The notes under the pieces are model-generated. The model did not search any database and had not been told where the DNA came from. It worked only from the letters and a program-made list of their open reading frames with translations. DNA of 64,000 bases. It comes from an uncultured Candidatus Melainabacteria bacterium. Lineage in GTDB: Bacteria > Cyanobacteriota > Vampirovibrionia > Gastranaerophilales > Gastranaerophilaceae. Numbering within the stretch: the stretch's first letter is position 1; each line of letters begins with the position of its first letter. Below, piece after piece: positions 1 through 8,163 of this stretch. The stretch spans positions 1 to 64,000 of the forward strand of contig CAKUXM010000006.1 in the NCBI GenBank assembly GCA_934700335.1. Reading direction: 5' to 3'. The position numbers and the translations under genes are program-made.

Positions 1-222
1 AGAAAAACAGCAATCGGTGCTGCACAACAAAGAGTATCTTCAGCAATGGAAGTAGCAAATGTAATGTCAACAAACTTTACATCAGCAAATTCATTGATTA
101 AAGATGCAGATATAGCAAAAGAAAGTTCAAATTACATCAAGAACCAAATTCTTCAACAAACAGCATCAAGCTTGTTAGCAACAGCAAACCAAAACCCACA
201 AATTGCATTGCAACTTATTTAG
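1..222 (+). CDS. Flagellin, C-terminal fragment (cut by window edge)
   Basis: The reading frame is open from base 1 to a TAG at 220-222 and encodes the last 73 residues of a flagellin, the subunit of the flagellar filament. It has the conserved C-terminal D1/D0 helix, including SANSLIKDADIA and a tail ending NQNPQIALQLI. It is nearly identical in DNA and protein to the end of the complete flagellin at 1045-2220, so the two are tandem paralogues. Only the upstream start is missing. The similarity continues past the stop codon into a hairpin at 236-267. Confidence 0.93.
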   Translation, partial: RKTAIGAAQQRVSSAMEVANVMSTNFTSANSLIKDADIAKESSNYIKNQILQQTASSLLATANQNPQIALQLI

Positions 223-235
223 TGAATAGGTATTC

Positions 236-267
236 GTGAGTAGTGAATAGAAATATTCACTACTCAC
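236..267 (+). repeat. Perfect 14-bp hairpin after first flagellin
   Basis: Arms GTGAGTAGTGAATA and TATTCACTACTCAC are exact reverse complements around a GAAA loop, 13 bases after the flagellin stop. There is no T-run, so it may stabilise the mRNA 3' end or be a mobile palindrome rather than a classic terminator. The same hairpin follows the second flagellin with one mismatch. Confidence 0.8.
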
Positions 268-312
268 GATACCATAGTGAATAGATGTGAACCTTCATGT
301 CATTACGTACTC

Positions 313-422
313 GACAAAGCGAACAGTTGAGCTAGAGCGAAACTTGTGAGCCTGTCTCCGTAGTTGACTTTAAGCCGTTAGGCATATTATCTAATTTAAT
401 GCCTTACGGATAAAAGGAAACG
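313..422 (+). repeat. 110-bp dispersed intergenic repeat, copy 1
   Basis: Starts GACAAAGCGAACAG and ends GATAAAAGGAAACG. It contains an 11-bp imperfect inverted repeat (CCGTTAGGCAT / ATGCCTTACGG) around a 13-base AT-rich loop. Near-identical copies lie at 17016-17124 and 43408-43518, all intergenic and all on the plus strand. Confidence 0.85.
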
Positions 423-424
423 GA

Positions 425-535
425 GAGTGATACGGAATCTGAGGACGAAGAATATGAAAAATGTTCGTTGGTCAGATTCTGAATATACCCGCAGAATGAA
501 GAAATTCACCAAGCACGCTTCAGAATGACAATAAA
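425..535 (+). repeat. Mosaic GGAATCTGAGG...CAGAATGAC repeat with 67-bp direct repeat
   Basis: Contains GGAATCTGAGG and GTTGGTCAGATTCTGAA, words shared with copies at 18873-18955 (inverted), 31190-31274, 43531-43595 (inverted) and 44169-44240. Its last 67 bases (469-535) recur identically at 886-952. Confidence 0.75.
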
Positions 536-597
536 GGTACTACTCACTACTCACTAAAAACTATTATACTTTAGCGCTGTTACAATCAAAGAGAAAA

Positions 598-678
598 ATG
601 GCAACAAAAAACGCAGAAAGTAAGAAAGAAGAATTGATTGTTGAAGTGAAAGAATACAGCAAAATGGCTAGTAAATAA
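598..678 (+). CDS. Possible 26-aa peptide between flagellins (weak)
   Basis: ATG at 598 to TAA at 676-678 gives a 26-residue Lys/Glu-rich peptide beginning MATKNAESKKEE. Only a purine stretch (AAAGAGAAAA) stands where a ribosome site would be. No relative is recognised. It could be a real small protein, a relic of a larger gene, or a chance frame in repeat-rich DNA; the last is quite possible. Confidence 0.2.
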   Translation: MATKNAESKKEELIVEVKEYSKMASK

Positions 679-885
679 ACAAATGGATTGAAAAGTTTAT
701 TTACCAATCACTAGGAAAATCTCGACAAAGGTTGAAAGTGAAATTAAAAAATATGTCATGCTGAACTCGTTTGACTGCTTTTTCCGAAATCTTTGATTTC
801 GTGAAAAATGTCTGGTTTCTCCACAGCATCTTACCAACAAGGAATAGATAAATTAAACTAAAAATCTAATTTACACATTTGACAC

Positions 886-952
886 TGGTCAGATTCTGAA
901 TATACCCGCAGAATGAAGAAATTCACCAAGCACGCTTCAGAATGACAATAAA
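886..952 (+). repeat. Second copy of the 67-bp direct repeat
   Basis: Identical to 469-535, starting TGGTCAGATTCTGAA and ending CAGAATGACAATAAA. The two copies are 350 bp apart in the same flagellin intergenic gap, which suggests local duplication. Confidence 0.85.
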
Positions 953-1044
953 AGAGAGTCTACTCACAATTCACTACTCACAATTATGTACGAGAGACAA
1001 ACATAGCAAATGGATTAATTTAAAATTGAAAGGAGATCAATCTT

Positions 1045-2220
1045 ATGGCTATTACAATTAACACAAACGTTGCTTCATTGATTGCACAAAAATCATTGAA
1101 TAACGCAACGTCAAGAATGAACACAGCGATGGAAAGATTATCAACAGGTTTGAGAATCAATTCGTCAAAAGATGATGCAGCTGGTTCTGCCGTATCTACT
1201 AAGTTAGAATACAAAATCAGCTCATTAGATGTTGCACAAGACAACGCTCAAATGGGTTCTTCTTTATTAGATACAGAAGAAGGAACATTAGACGTAATCC
1301 AATCAAACATGACACGTATCAGAGACTTAACTGAACAAGCAGCCAATGGTACTTACGGTGAAGATGCGATGACAGCAATCAAATCAGAAATTGAAGGTCG
1401 TTTGAAAGAAGTAACTCGTATCGCAGGAACAACAGAGTTCAATGGTAAAAAATTACTAGATGGATCTATGGACGCTGGTGTAAACCTACAAGTTGGTATC
1501 ACATCTGGTTCTGATTCAGTTATCAATCTTGAAGGTTCATTGTTCGCTGCAACTGATGCAGATTCATTATTAGGTGATTATGAATTTTCAGTTACAGGTA
1601 CTGGCGATGGTAAAGCTGTAAAAGCTGGTGTAGCTCCAGAGTCAAATGTTAAAACATTTGAAGCAAATGTAAAACTTACAGGTGATAATGCCGCAAAAGC
1701 TCATAACATTGCTTACTTTGGTGGTACATTCTATGAAATGAGTGCTGCAGATGCAGATGATGCTCAAGATATTACATTGAAAGTTCTATCTTCAGAAGAT
1801 GCTGCAATAGCTAGTGAAGCTTACAAAACTGCATTAAAAACAGATGATAAAGTAAGAGCTTCAAAATCTAACTTTACATTTGTAAATGCAGATGATTCTA
1901 AAAAAGCTGTTGATAACTTAGACAACATTTTTAGTAATGACCAAACAGCACAAGCATTCTTGAACAACATTGATAAAGCGTTAGCTAACGTAACTGACAG
2001 AAAAACAGCAATCGGTGCTGCACAACAAAGAGTTGCATCTGCAATGGAAGTAACTAATGTAATGTCAACAAACTTTACATCAGCAAATTCATTGATTAAA
2101 GATGCAGACATTGCTGAAGAATCTTCTAATTACATTAAGAACCAAATTCTTCAACAAACAGCATCAAGCTTGTTAGCAACAGCAAACCAAAACCCACAAA
2201 TTGCATTGAGTTTAATATAG
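1045..2220 (+). CDS. fliC: Flagellin
   Basis: A complete 391-residue flagellin, exported through the flagellar type III apparatus and polymerised into the filament. The N-terminal D0/D1 part (about residues 1-140) has the family signature, including TAMERLSTGLRINSSKDDAAG near residues 27-47. The middle (about 145-290) is the variable surface domain. The last 75 residues form the conserved C-terminal helix ending NQNPQIALSLI. The start is fixed by AAAGGAG about 12 bases upstream of the ATG. It has no signal peptide, as expected for this family. The upstream fragment at 1-222 is its tandem paralogue. The symbol is a generic flagellin name; fla or hag would be equivalent. Confidence 0.96.
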   Translation: MAITINTNVASLIAQKSLNNATSRMNTAMERLSTGLRINSSKDDAAGSAVSTKLEYKISSLDVAQDNAQMGSSLLDTEEGTLDVIQSNMTRIRDLTEQAANGTYGEDAMTAIKSEIEGRLKEVTRIAGTTEFNGKKLLDGSMDAGVNLQVGITSGSDSVINLEGSLFAATDADSLLGDYEFSVTGTGDGKAVKAGVAPESNVKTFEANVKLTGDNAAKAHNIAYFGGTFYEMSAADADDAQDITLKVLSSEDAAIASEAYKTALKTDDKVRASKSNFTFVNADDSKKAVDNLDNIFSNDQTAQAFLNNIDKALANVTDRKTAIGAAQQRVASAMEVTNVMSTNFTSANSLIKDADIAEESSNYIKNQILQQTASSLLATANQNPQIALSLI

Positions 2221-2233
2221 TGAATAGGTATTA

Positions 2234-2265
2234 GTGAGTAGTGAATAGAAATATTCACTGCTCAC
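2234..2265 (+). repeat. Hairpin after second flagellin
   Basis: Arms GTGAGTAGTGAATA and TATTCACTGCTCAC with a GAAA loop pair except for one position. The sequence is homologous to 236-267, showing that the flagellin duplication included the 3' flank. Confidence 0.75.
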
Positions 2266-2300
2266 AGGATACCACAAGGTGAGCAAAAGTGAGCCTTCAT

Positions 2301-2380
2301 GTCATTCCGAACGAAGTGAAGCAATCCAAAAAAAAGAAAATTCAACGAGATTGTTTCGTCATTACATTCCTCGCAATGAC
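2301..2380. repeat. Palindromic CATTGCGA / GAAGCAATC intergenic repeat
   Basis: The outer ends GTCATTCCGA and TCGCAATGAC and the inner AAGTGAAGCAATC and GATTGTTTCGTC form an interrupted palindrome of about 80 bp. Relatives are at 19129-19191 and 44016-44093. All are intergenic. Confidence 0.75.
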
Positions 2381-2529
2381 GGCAAAAGAGAGTCTACTCA
2401 CAACTCACCAATTCACTCCAGTGCTGAACTCGTTTCAGTACCTGATAATAGAATAGATTCTGAAACGAGTTCAGACAATCTAAACTAATTAAATTCATAA
2501 ACAATTTGTTGGTGTAGATTATTAAAGGA

Positions 2530-2625
2530 TTAATAATAAACTTAATCTAATAGCCATAGTGATTGCCGTGTTGGTTGTTACTAGGCGGCCAACATGGCAC
2601 ACTAAGCAAATTTTATTTTGAGATT
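2530..2625 (+). pseudogene. Possible relic of a small hydrophobic (type I toxin-like) peptide
   Basis: A short open frame without ATG encodes a hydrophobic run reading LNLIAIVIAVLVV followed by TRRP and ends with TGA. The DNA word TGATTGCCGT and the peptide IAVL match the toxin-like peptide at 49116-49223. A perfect terminator stem follows at 2644-2670. No start codon or ribosome site is visible, so it may be a decayed toxin gene, a structured RNA, or coincidence. Confidence 0.25.
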
Positions 2626-2643
2626 ATTTATAATCGGAAACAA

Positions 2644-2670
2644 GCGACCTTGAAAAATTTTCAAGGTCGC
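2644..2670 (+). terminator. Strong hairpin terminator
   Basis: A perfect 13-bp stem (GCGACCTTGAAAA / TTTTCAAGGTCGC) with a single A at the centre is followed by TCTTCTATTCTTAATTTTTG. It ends whatever is transcribed from the upstream gap. Confidence 0.75.
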
Positions 2671-2852
2671 TCTTCTATTCTTAATTTTTGTTTGTAAACA
2701 TATTGCAAACTTGATTGGATTTTTTTAAAATATAAGTGATGAAAAGTGAATAGACGTTAGTGAGTAGTGAATAGAGTTTTTCTACTCACAACTCACAAAA
2801 TCCTACTTACTGTGTCGGTTTAGTAAAGCCGACCTACAATTAAAGGTAAATT

Positions 2853-3569
2853 ATGAATCAATCACAAAAGAAAATTTTAATAGTTGACGATGATGATGAA
2901 ATCAGAGAACTTCTTGAATTCGACGTTGCTCAAAGTGGTTATTTTGTAGATACTGCTCATGACGGTCTTGAAGGTTTGAACAAGGCTCTTAACAACTCTT
3001 ATGACCTTATCCTTTTAGATGTTATGATGCCTAAAATGAATGGGTTTGATGTTTGCAAAAATATCAGAAATGCAAAAATAAACATTCCAATCCTTCTTTT
3101 AACTGCAAAAGGTACAATCGAGGATAAGACAGAAGGTTTTGATTGCGGTGCAGACGACTACTTAGTAAAACCATTTGATATCCAAGAGGTTTTGTTAAGA
3201 ATAAGAGTTCTTCTACGCAGAAACCAAGTTGTAGAAGATACAAACTCTTTATCGAACGAAATTCTTCAGGCTGGTGATATCACAATCTTGCCAGAAAGTC
3301 TTGAAGTAATTATAGTTAACAAAAAAGTTAAGCTTACTCCTACGGAATTTGAAATTCTATACTGTTTAATGCAACATTTCAACAACCCTGTTACGCTTGC
3401 AGTGCTTCTAGACGAGGTTTGGGGTTACGATTCAGATGAAGATGTTCGTATGCTTAGAGTTCACGTGGGTGGGCTTAGAAACAAAATCGAGCCTAATGTT
3501 AAATCGCCTCAATACTTGCACACAGTAACAAATGTAGGTTACAAGTTAACTCCATTTAAAGAAGATTAA
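2853..3569 (+). CDS. OmpR-family response regulator
   Basis: This 238-residue DNA-binding response regulator has an N-terminal receiver with acidic residues DDDDE near 12-16, phospho-acceptor D56 in LLDVMMP, and the conserved Lys of YLVKPFD. A C-terminal winged helix (about 140-235) contains TPTEFEILYCL and ends with the family's GYKL. The start follows AAAGG eight bases upstream. The histidine kinase starts two bases after its stop, so the two form a cognate pair and are probably co-transcribed with tadA and the DUF2400 gene. The signal is unknown. The fold resembles cyanobacterial RpaB/ManR-type regulators, but orthology is not claimed. Confidence 0.93.
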   Translation: MNQSQKKILIVDDDDEIRELLEFDVAQSGYFVDTAHDGLEGLNKALNNSYDLILLDVMMPKMNGFDVCKNIRNAKINIPILLLTAKGTIEDKTEGFDCGADDYLVKPFDIQEVLLRIRVLLRRNQVVEDTNSLSNEILQAGDITILPESLEVIIVNKKVKLTPTEFEILYCLMQHFNNPVTLAVLLDEVWGYDSDEDVRMLRVHVGGLRNKIEPNVKSPQYLHTVTNVGYKLTPFKED

Positions 3570-3571
3570 TC

Positions 3572-5251
3572 ATGAAGAAATATTTTAAATTAAAAAGATT
3601 AAAAATCGCAGAACAAATCCTTATTGTATTGTTTTGCGCCGTTATGGTTCCAATGATTGTTAGTGGTCTTATCATTAACAACATCAACCAACACGCAATC
3701 CGTGCGCAATTGAGAAGTTCTGCAATGCTTGTATCAAGTATGGTTAGCGAAGAAATTGATATGTTCATCGCAACAACCTACAACGAACTTCAACAAATTG
3801 ATGCTGTTTTAAAAACTATTCCGGCTAACTCTCGACAAGCTTATCTTACTGATTTAAAAAGAAATTTTCCTCAGTTTGAAGATTTAAAAATTGTCAATAA
3901 CTTGAACGGTTTTGACAAATTATATGAACAAAATCTTAAAAAGGATATGATTACAATCAACATTAAAACCTTTGACGGTAAGTATTTGATTGCAACGTAT
4001 AATCTTGAATTATTTAAAAAATTCTTATTTCGTTCTCTAAAAGATGATGTTAGACAAATTTATGTATTCTCATACAAAAATGAAGAGGTTCTTGCGGCGC
4101 ACAACTTTACATCAGAATTATTTATTGAGTCGAAAAACCTTTTACCAAAACATTTAGAAGAAAACAAGCCAATTGTTTTTGGTAACGTTAAAAACCAACC
4201 TCTTTGTTATTACAAAAAAACAAATCCAGATTTAATAATTATCGTAAATACGACTGCGAAAGTTACGAATGACACAATTAATGAAAATCGTTCAAAACTT
4301 TTATTAGCAGTATTTATTTCGTCATTATCAATCTTTTTTGTTGTAGCATTATACATTTATTATATGTACATCAACATAAGACAGTTATTTAAAGGTATCA
4401 TTGCTGTTTCGCAAGGTAATTATCAAAGACAAATTCGTTTATTGAAAAATATCTTTACTCCGTATGAAATCGTTTTCTTAGCATTTGAATTTAACAAAAT
4501 GGCGAATGAAATTCACAAATCCTACAAAGAGCTTGAAAAGAAAAATGCTGAACTTGTTGAACTTAATGAATTCCGTTCAAACTTAATTGACACAGTTAGT
4601 CATGAACTCAGAACACCTTTGACAAGTATTCAAGGTTATACTTCAAGACTTCTTAGACAAGATATTCAAATTGACGAAGAAACTAAGCAAAAATCTCTTA
4701 AAATTATCAAACGTCAGTCAGAAAGACTAAAACGTATGATTGAAGACTTGCTTGTAATTCCTGATATTGAGCGTGAAAGAATTAAAATGAATATTGAGCC
4801 AGTTTGGATTATTGAAACAATAGAAAATTCAAAGGTTCTTATCAAAGATAAAAATAAAAAAGAAATTGAAAGTTCAATTCATGAAGATTTTCCGTTAGTT
4901 CTTGCGGATAAAGACAGGTTGGAACAAATTATATTGAACTTGCTTGATAATGCTGCAAAATATGCTTACGAAGATACGCTAATAAAAATTGACGGCGAAG
5001 TTACAGAAAATGAAGCTATTATCAAAATTTCTAACCAAGCAGATTATATCCCAGAAGACAAATTGTCAAAATTGTTTGAAAAATTTATCAGAATGGACGA
5101 TTCTACAACAAGGACTTCTCGAGGAACAGGTTTGGGCTTGTTTATTGTAAAAGGGCTTGTAGACTGTATGAATGGCGAAATTTCTCTATCAAGTACGAAA
5201 GATAATGTTTTTACCGTAACATTGAAATTACCTTTGTTTAAAGAAGTTTAA
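3572..5251 (+). CDS. Membrane-bound sensor histidine kinase
   Basis: This 559-residue sensor kinase partners the regulator immediately upstream. It has an N-terminal transmembrane helix (about 15-37), an extracytoplasmic sensor region (about 38-243), a second helix (about 244-265), a HAMP-like linker (about 266-320), a coiled stretch, and a dimerisation/phospho-acceptor helix with SHELRTP (H344). The ATPase domain has the N-box NLLDNAAKY and the G-box SRGTGLGLF (about 516-524). All catalytic motifs are intact. The sensor region has no recognisable domain. It overlaps nothing and is followed one base later by the tadA region, so it sits in a compact operon. Confidence 0.94.
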   Translation: MKKYFKLKRLKIAEQILIVLFCAVMVPMIVSGLIINNINQHAIRAQLRSSAMLVSSMVSEEIDMFIATTYNELQQIDAVLKTIPANSRQAYLTDLKRNFPQFEDLKIVNNLNGFDKLYEQNLKKDMITINIKTFDGKYLIATYNLELFKKFLFRSLKDDVRQIYVFSYKNEEVLAAHNFTSELFIESKNLLPKHLEENKPIVFGNVKNQPLCYYKKTNPDLIIIVNTTAKVTNDTINENRSKLLLAVFISSLSIFFVVALYIYYMYINIRQLFKGIIAVSQGNYQRQIRLLKNIFTPYEIVFLAFEFNKMANEIHKSYKELEKKNAELVELNEFRSNLIDTVSHELRTPLTSIQGYTSRLLRQDIQIDEETKQKSLKIIKRQSERLKRMIEDLLVIPDIERERIKMNIEPVWIIETIENSKVLIKDKNKKEIESSIHEDFPLVLADKDRLEQIILNLLDNAAKYAYEDTLIKIDGEVTENEAIIKISNQADYIPEDKLSKLFEKFIRMDDSTTRTSRGTGLGLFIVKGLVDCMNGEISLSSTKDNVFTVTLKLPLFKEV

Positions 5252-5261
5252 GGTGTTTGCA

Positions 5262-5684
5262 ATGTTTATGGAGAAGGCAATTGAGCTTGCAAAACAAGTA
5301 GAAAAAGATGTTCCTGTGTCTGCTGTTATAGTTAAAAATGGTGAAATTATAGCATTTGCACAAAATGAACGTGAGCTTGATAATGACGTAACGTCTCATG
5401 CTGAAATTCTTGCTATCCGTAAAGCTGAAAAAGTTTTGAATAATTGGAGGCTTGATGACTGCGAAATGTATGTTACCCTAGAACCTTGTCCAATGTGCGC
5501 TTGGGCAATTATTCAAGCAAGAATTAAATCTGTTTATTTCGGTTCTTTCGATAAAAACTATGGTGCTTTTGGCTCTGCCCTTGATTTGAGAGGTCATGCA
5601 AATTCAAAATTAAAAGTGTATGGTGGCATTATGGAAGAAGAATGTGATAAGATTTTAGAGGAGTTTTTTAAAAAGATAAGATGA
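5262..5684 (+). CDS. tadA: tRNA-specific adenosine deaminase
   Basis: This 140-residue cytidine/deoxycytidylate deaminase-fold enzyme is expected to convert A34 to inosine in the tRNA anticodon. The zinc-binding and catalytic HAE (H46, E48) and PCPMC (C76, C79) motifs are present, and the segment NWRLDDCEMYVTLEPC is characteristic of TadA rather than free-base deaminases. An upstream in-frame GTG at 5253 is possible. I chose the ATG at 5262 because AAGG lies eight bases before it. Its last four bases overlap the next gene. Related nucleoside or guanine deaminases are the main alternative. Confidence 0.88.
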   Translation: MFMEKAIELAKQVEKDVPVSAVIVKNGEIIAFAQNERELDNDVTSHAEILAIRKAEKVLNNWRLDDCEMYVTLEPCPMCAWAIIQARIKSVYFGSFDKNYGAFGSALDLRGHANSKLKVYGGIMEEECDKILEEFFKKIR

Positions 5685-6454
5685 GCTTAAAACAACAACT
5701 TGATGAACTCGTTCTAAAATACGAAACAAAAGATTTTATAAAAGATGATCCAATTCAATTTCCGCATCGTTTTAAAGAGATTAAAGATATTGAACTAGCC
5801 GGTTTTATTGCCTCAGTGTTTGCGTTTGGAAACAGAAAAGTTTTTATCAGAAAACTCAATGAACTTTTTGCTCTTTTTCAAAATGAACCTAAAAATTTTA
5901 TAGAAAATTTTGAGAGAAAATCTTTGAAAGGTTTTAATTATCGTTTTGCAAAAGAAGAAGATGTTGAAGAAATTTTCTTAGTTTTGAAAAAGCTATATTC
6001 TTCAAATAGTTCATTGGAAGAGCTTTTTAGATATGGTTATGAAACTAAAGATTTTCATCAAATGTTAAAAGTGGTAACTGATTATTTCTATTCAAATATG
6101 GAGAATACTTTTGGTGCAAAATATTTAATCCCAGATGCGAACAAAAATGGCGCTATGAAACGTGTAAATATGCTTTTGCGTTGGCTTGTTCGTGATGGTG
6201 TTGTTGATTTGGGTGTTTGGAAATTTATTGATAAATCGGAACTTCTAATTCCTCTTGATACTCACGTTGCAAGGATTTCTCGTGAAATGAATTTGCTAAA
6301 AAGAAATTCTAATGATTTTAAAGCAGTAAAAGAATTAACAAATGAATTAAAAATCTTTGATAAAAATGACCCCGTAAAATATGATTTTGCCATGTTTGGC
6401 TATGGAATTGATAATCCAAAAAGTAAAGTAACAAATGTTAATAAAATAATCTAA
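5681..6454 (+). CDS. TIGR02757 / DUF2400 family protein
   Basis: This 257-residue cytoplasmic protein matches the DUF2400 (TIGR02757) family as I recognise it: an N-terminal PIQFPHRF segment, an AxxFAFGNRK motif, and a C-terminal part with MLLRWLVRDGVVDLGVW followed by IPLDTHVARISREM. The LDTHVARI element recalls helix-hairpin-helix DNA glycosylases of the endonuclease III fold, but activity is not established for this family. The ATG overlaps the tadA stop (ATGA), indicating translational coupling in the regulator-kinase-tadA run. Confidence 0.85.
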   Translation: MSLKQQLDELVLKYETKDFIKDDPIQFPHRFKEIKDIELAGFIASVFAFGNRKVFIRKLNELFALFQNEPKNFIENFERKSLKGFNYRFAKEEDVEEIFLVLKKLYSSNSSLEELFRYGYETKDFHQMLKVVTDYFYSNMENTFGAKYLIPDANKNGAMKRVNMLLRWLVRDGVVDLGVWKFIDKSELLIPLDTHVARISREMNLLKRNSNDFKAVKELTNELKIFDKNDPVKYDFAMFGYGIDNPKSKVTNVNKII

Positions 6455-6458
6455 AACA

Positions 6459-6500
6459 TGCAATTATTTTAAAATTCAAACCTTTAATAAAACATAATGT
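6459..6500 (+). promoter_or_regulatory. Two-block promoter motif before the 526-aa metallopeptidase-like gene
   Basis: TGCAATT at 6459-6465, then 28 bases to ACATAATG at 6492, with TTTAATAAAA as the TATA-like element. The spacing matches the motif copies at 16660, 28754, 32873 (minus), 39170, 59398 and 61180. The start codon follows 26 bases after the second block. Confidence 0.6.
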
Positions 6501-6517
6501 AGTTTAGTAGGTTTTTC

Positions 6518-8098
6518 ATGAATATTCAAAATATTTTTAATATAAATTTTGCTGGAAAAGTTGAAGATAAAAAGGCTTCAAACATAAGACCGTATCTTGT
6601 TCCACAAAAGCCTGATACTTTTGAACGTACAACCGTACCTGCACCTAAAAATGACACTGTTTTAGACAGAATTGCTAGCATGTACAATAAAATGGTGCCA
6701 TTAAAGCTTGACACTGAAAGTACAGAAATCATGAAAAAAGATAAGCTTGATACAGGTAAAGTTTTATCTTTAGTAAAAGAAATGACTACTAGCAAAACTT
6801 GTGATATTACTCTTGAAAGAGCAGAATATGACGGTAAAAACAATTATCTTTTAAGAGCTGATAACAATGACGATACTGAAAATATCAAACTTTTAGACAA
6901 GAACTTGAATGTTTTAGAACAAGAAAACATTAAGTATGAATATGATAAAAACGATAATCCTGTTTCTAAAACTGTTATGACAAGCGATTTTAGAACAAAT
7001 ACTTTTTGTGAAACAAAATTCAAATTTGATAAAGAATACTATCAACCTATAATGACCGAAGCTACTAAAATTAGACGTGATAGCCAAAATAGATTAATCA
7101 GAAAAGAAATTTATGAAAAATCTGACATTGAAGGTATGTATAACGTTAAATACGAATTCCCAAATGGCAAAGTAAGACAAATTTCCAAAGTAACAAAAGA
7201 CAAAAATACAGGAGCTGTTTTAATCGAAAAAGATATGCGCTCCTCTGATATGACTAGAACTCAATACAGATACGAAGATGACCCTAACGGTAACAGAATT
7301 ATTGATTACAAAATTACTTCTCCAGACGGCAAAGTTTTGATGAATCAATCTCAAACTTTTGAAGTTTTAGGTAAAAATAAATTCCGTTCTACAAGAAATG
7401 ATAAATCATACTTAATGGAATTGGATTATAAAACAAAAAATCTAACAATTACTGACGAAACAAAAGATGAGCGTCATGAAATTAGATTAAAAGAATTGAT
7501 TTCTGGTAGAAGAACTCCACTTATCAAAATGTTAAAAACAATTTCAGGTGATGAACTTATCAACTTGAAGAATAATGTTTTAAACGTAACCGAAGCAAAA
7601 AATAAATTAGAATCTTATTGTGAAAATGTTGAGCTTGATGAGTCAGATTTTTATGCCGATGAAGATCAAACTTATATGTTTAATAACTTAAACATTGGTG
7701 CTGATCCATTTGTCTTCTTGCATGAATTAGGTCATGCAACTGATATTGGTGGCAAGCTTGTAACAGAAAAATTAAACAAAAAAACTAATAAATATGAAAT
7801 GTACGTAAAAGATGCTTTCAGAAATGATAAAAAATTCCAAAAGGTTTATGAAGAAGAAAGACAAAATTTCTTAAAAGAATTCCCAACAAATGAAAGAAAT
7901 CATATCAACTATTTTATCGCAGATGAAGCTATTAAAGGTAGACCAGATCAAGGTAAAAAAGAAACCATTGCAGAAACAAATGCTATTTTGAATACTTATC
8001 AAAGTACAGATTTGTTAGGCTCAAGAACTCAATACTTGCAACAACATTTTCCTAGAACAATTGCATATTTGAGTGAAAAATTAACTCCTACAAAATAG
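6518..8098 (+). CDS. Putative zinc metallopeptidase-like protein (HExxH)
   Basis: This 526-residue protein is of unknown function. Near the C-terminus it has FLHELGHATDIGG with the zinc-binding HExxH motif (H402, E403, H406), followed 76-80 residues later by ETIAE (E482, E486). That arrangement fits a gluzincin such as the catalytic domain of anthrax lethal factor-type peptidases (HExxH plus a downstream glutamate). The first 330 residues are beta-rich, with YD-like elements such as RYEDDPNGN and SPDGKVL. The N-terminus has INFAGK (residues 9-14) and PDTFERT, but no classic signal peptide. It stands alone behind the shared two-block promoter motif and has a weak ribosome site. An effector or toxin role is plausible but unproven. 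Confidence 0.7.
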   Translation: MNIQNIFNINFAGKVEDKKASNIRPYLVPQKPDTFERTTVPAPKNDTVLDRIASMYNKMVPLKLDTESTEIMKKDKLDTGKVLSLVKEMTTSKTCDITLERAEYDGKNNYLLRADNNDDTENIKLLDKNLNVLEQENIKYEYDKNDNPVSKTVMTSDFRTNTFCETKFKFDKEYYQPIMTEATKIRRDSQNRLIRKEIYEKSDIEGMYNVKYEFPNGKVRQISKVTKDKNTGAVLIEKDMRSSDMTRTQYRYEDDPNGNRIIDYKITSPDGKVLMNQSQTFEVLGKNKFRSTRNDKSYLMELDYKTKNLTITDETKDERHEIRLKELISGRRTPLIKMLKTISGDELINLKNNVLNVTEAKNKLESYCENVELDESDFYADEDQTYMFNNLNIGADPFVFLHELGHATDIGGKLVTEKLNKKTNKYEMYVKDAFRNDKKFQKVYEEERQNFLKEFPTNERNHINYFIADEAIKGRPDQGKKETIAETNAILNTYQSTDLLGSRTQYLQQHFPRTIAYLSEKLTPTK

Positions 8099-8163
8099 TT
8101 TTTTTATTATTTCACTCTTTTAATTCTTTCGCTATATTATTTTGTTTGAAGTAAAATTATTAT

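Larger units (their letters stand above)
223..1044. other. 822-bp repeat-rich gap between the two flagellin genes
   Basis: No convincing protein gene is present. The gap holds a perfect hairpin just after the first flagellin, one copy of a 110-bp dispersed repeat, two copies of a 67-bp direct repeat (469-535 and 886-952), a palindromic stretch at about 762-830, several short GTGAGTAGTGAATAG-like words, and a 26-codon open frame at 598-678. A Shine-Dalgarno site (AAAGGAG) precedes the second flagellin. I see no clear flagellar sigma-28 promoter (TAAA plus GCCGATAA). Confidence 0.7.
2221..2852. other. 632-bp gap: hairpins, repeats, possible toxin relic, strong terminator
   Basis: It holds a 3' hairpin copy (2234-2265), a palindromic CATTGCGA-family repeat (2301-2380), an inverted repeat at about 2551-2590 inside a short hydrophobic frame (2530-2625), a perfect 13-bp terminator stem (2644-2670), GTGAATAG/CTACTCAC words at about 2745-2800, and a small hairpin (about 2814-2833) just before the response regulator. 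No ordinary gene is present. An open frame spanning 2279-2488 is made mostly of repeat sequence and is not believed. Confidence 0.65.

Noticed and set aside
2279..2488. 69-codon plus-strand open frame after the flagellins
   Set aside because: It is composed mostly of the CATTGCGA palindrome and other repeat words, lacks a ribosome site, and resembles no protein.
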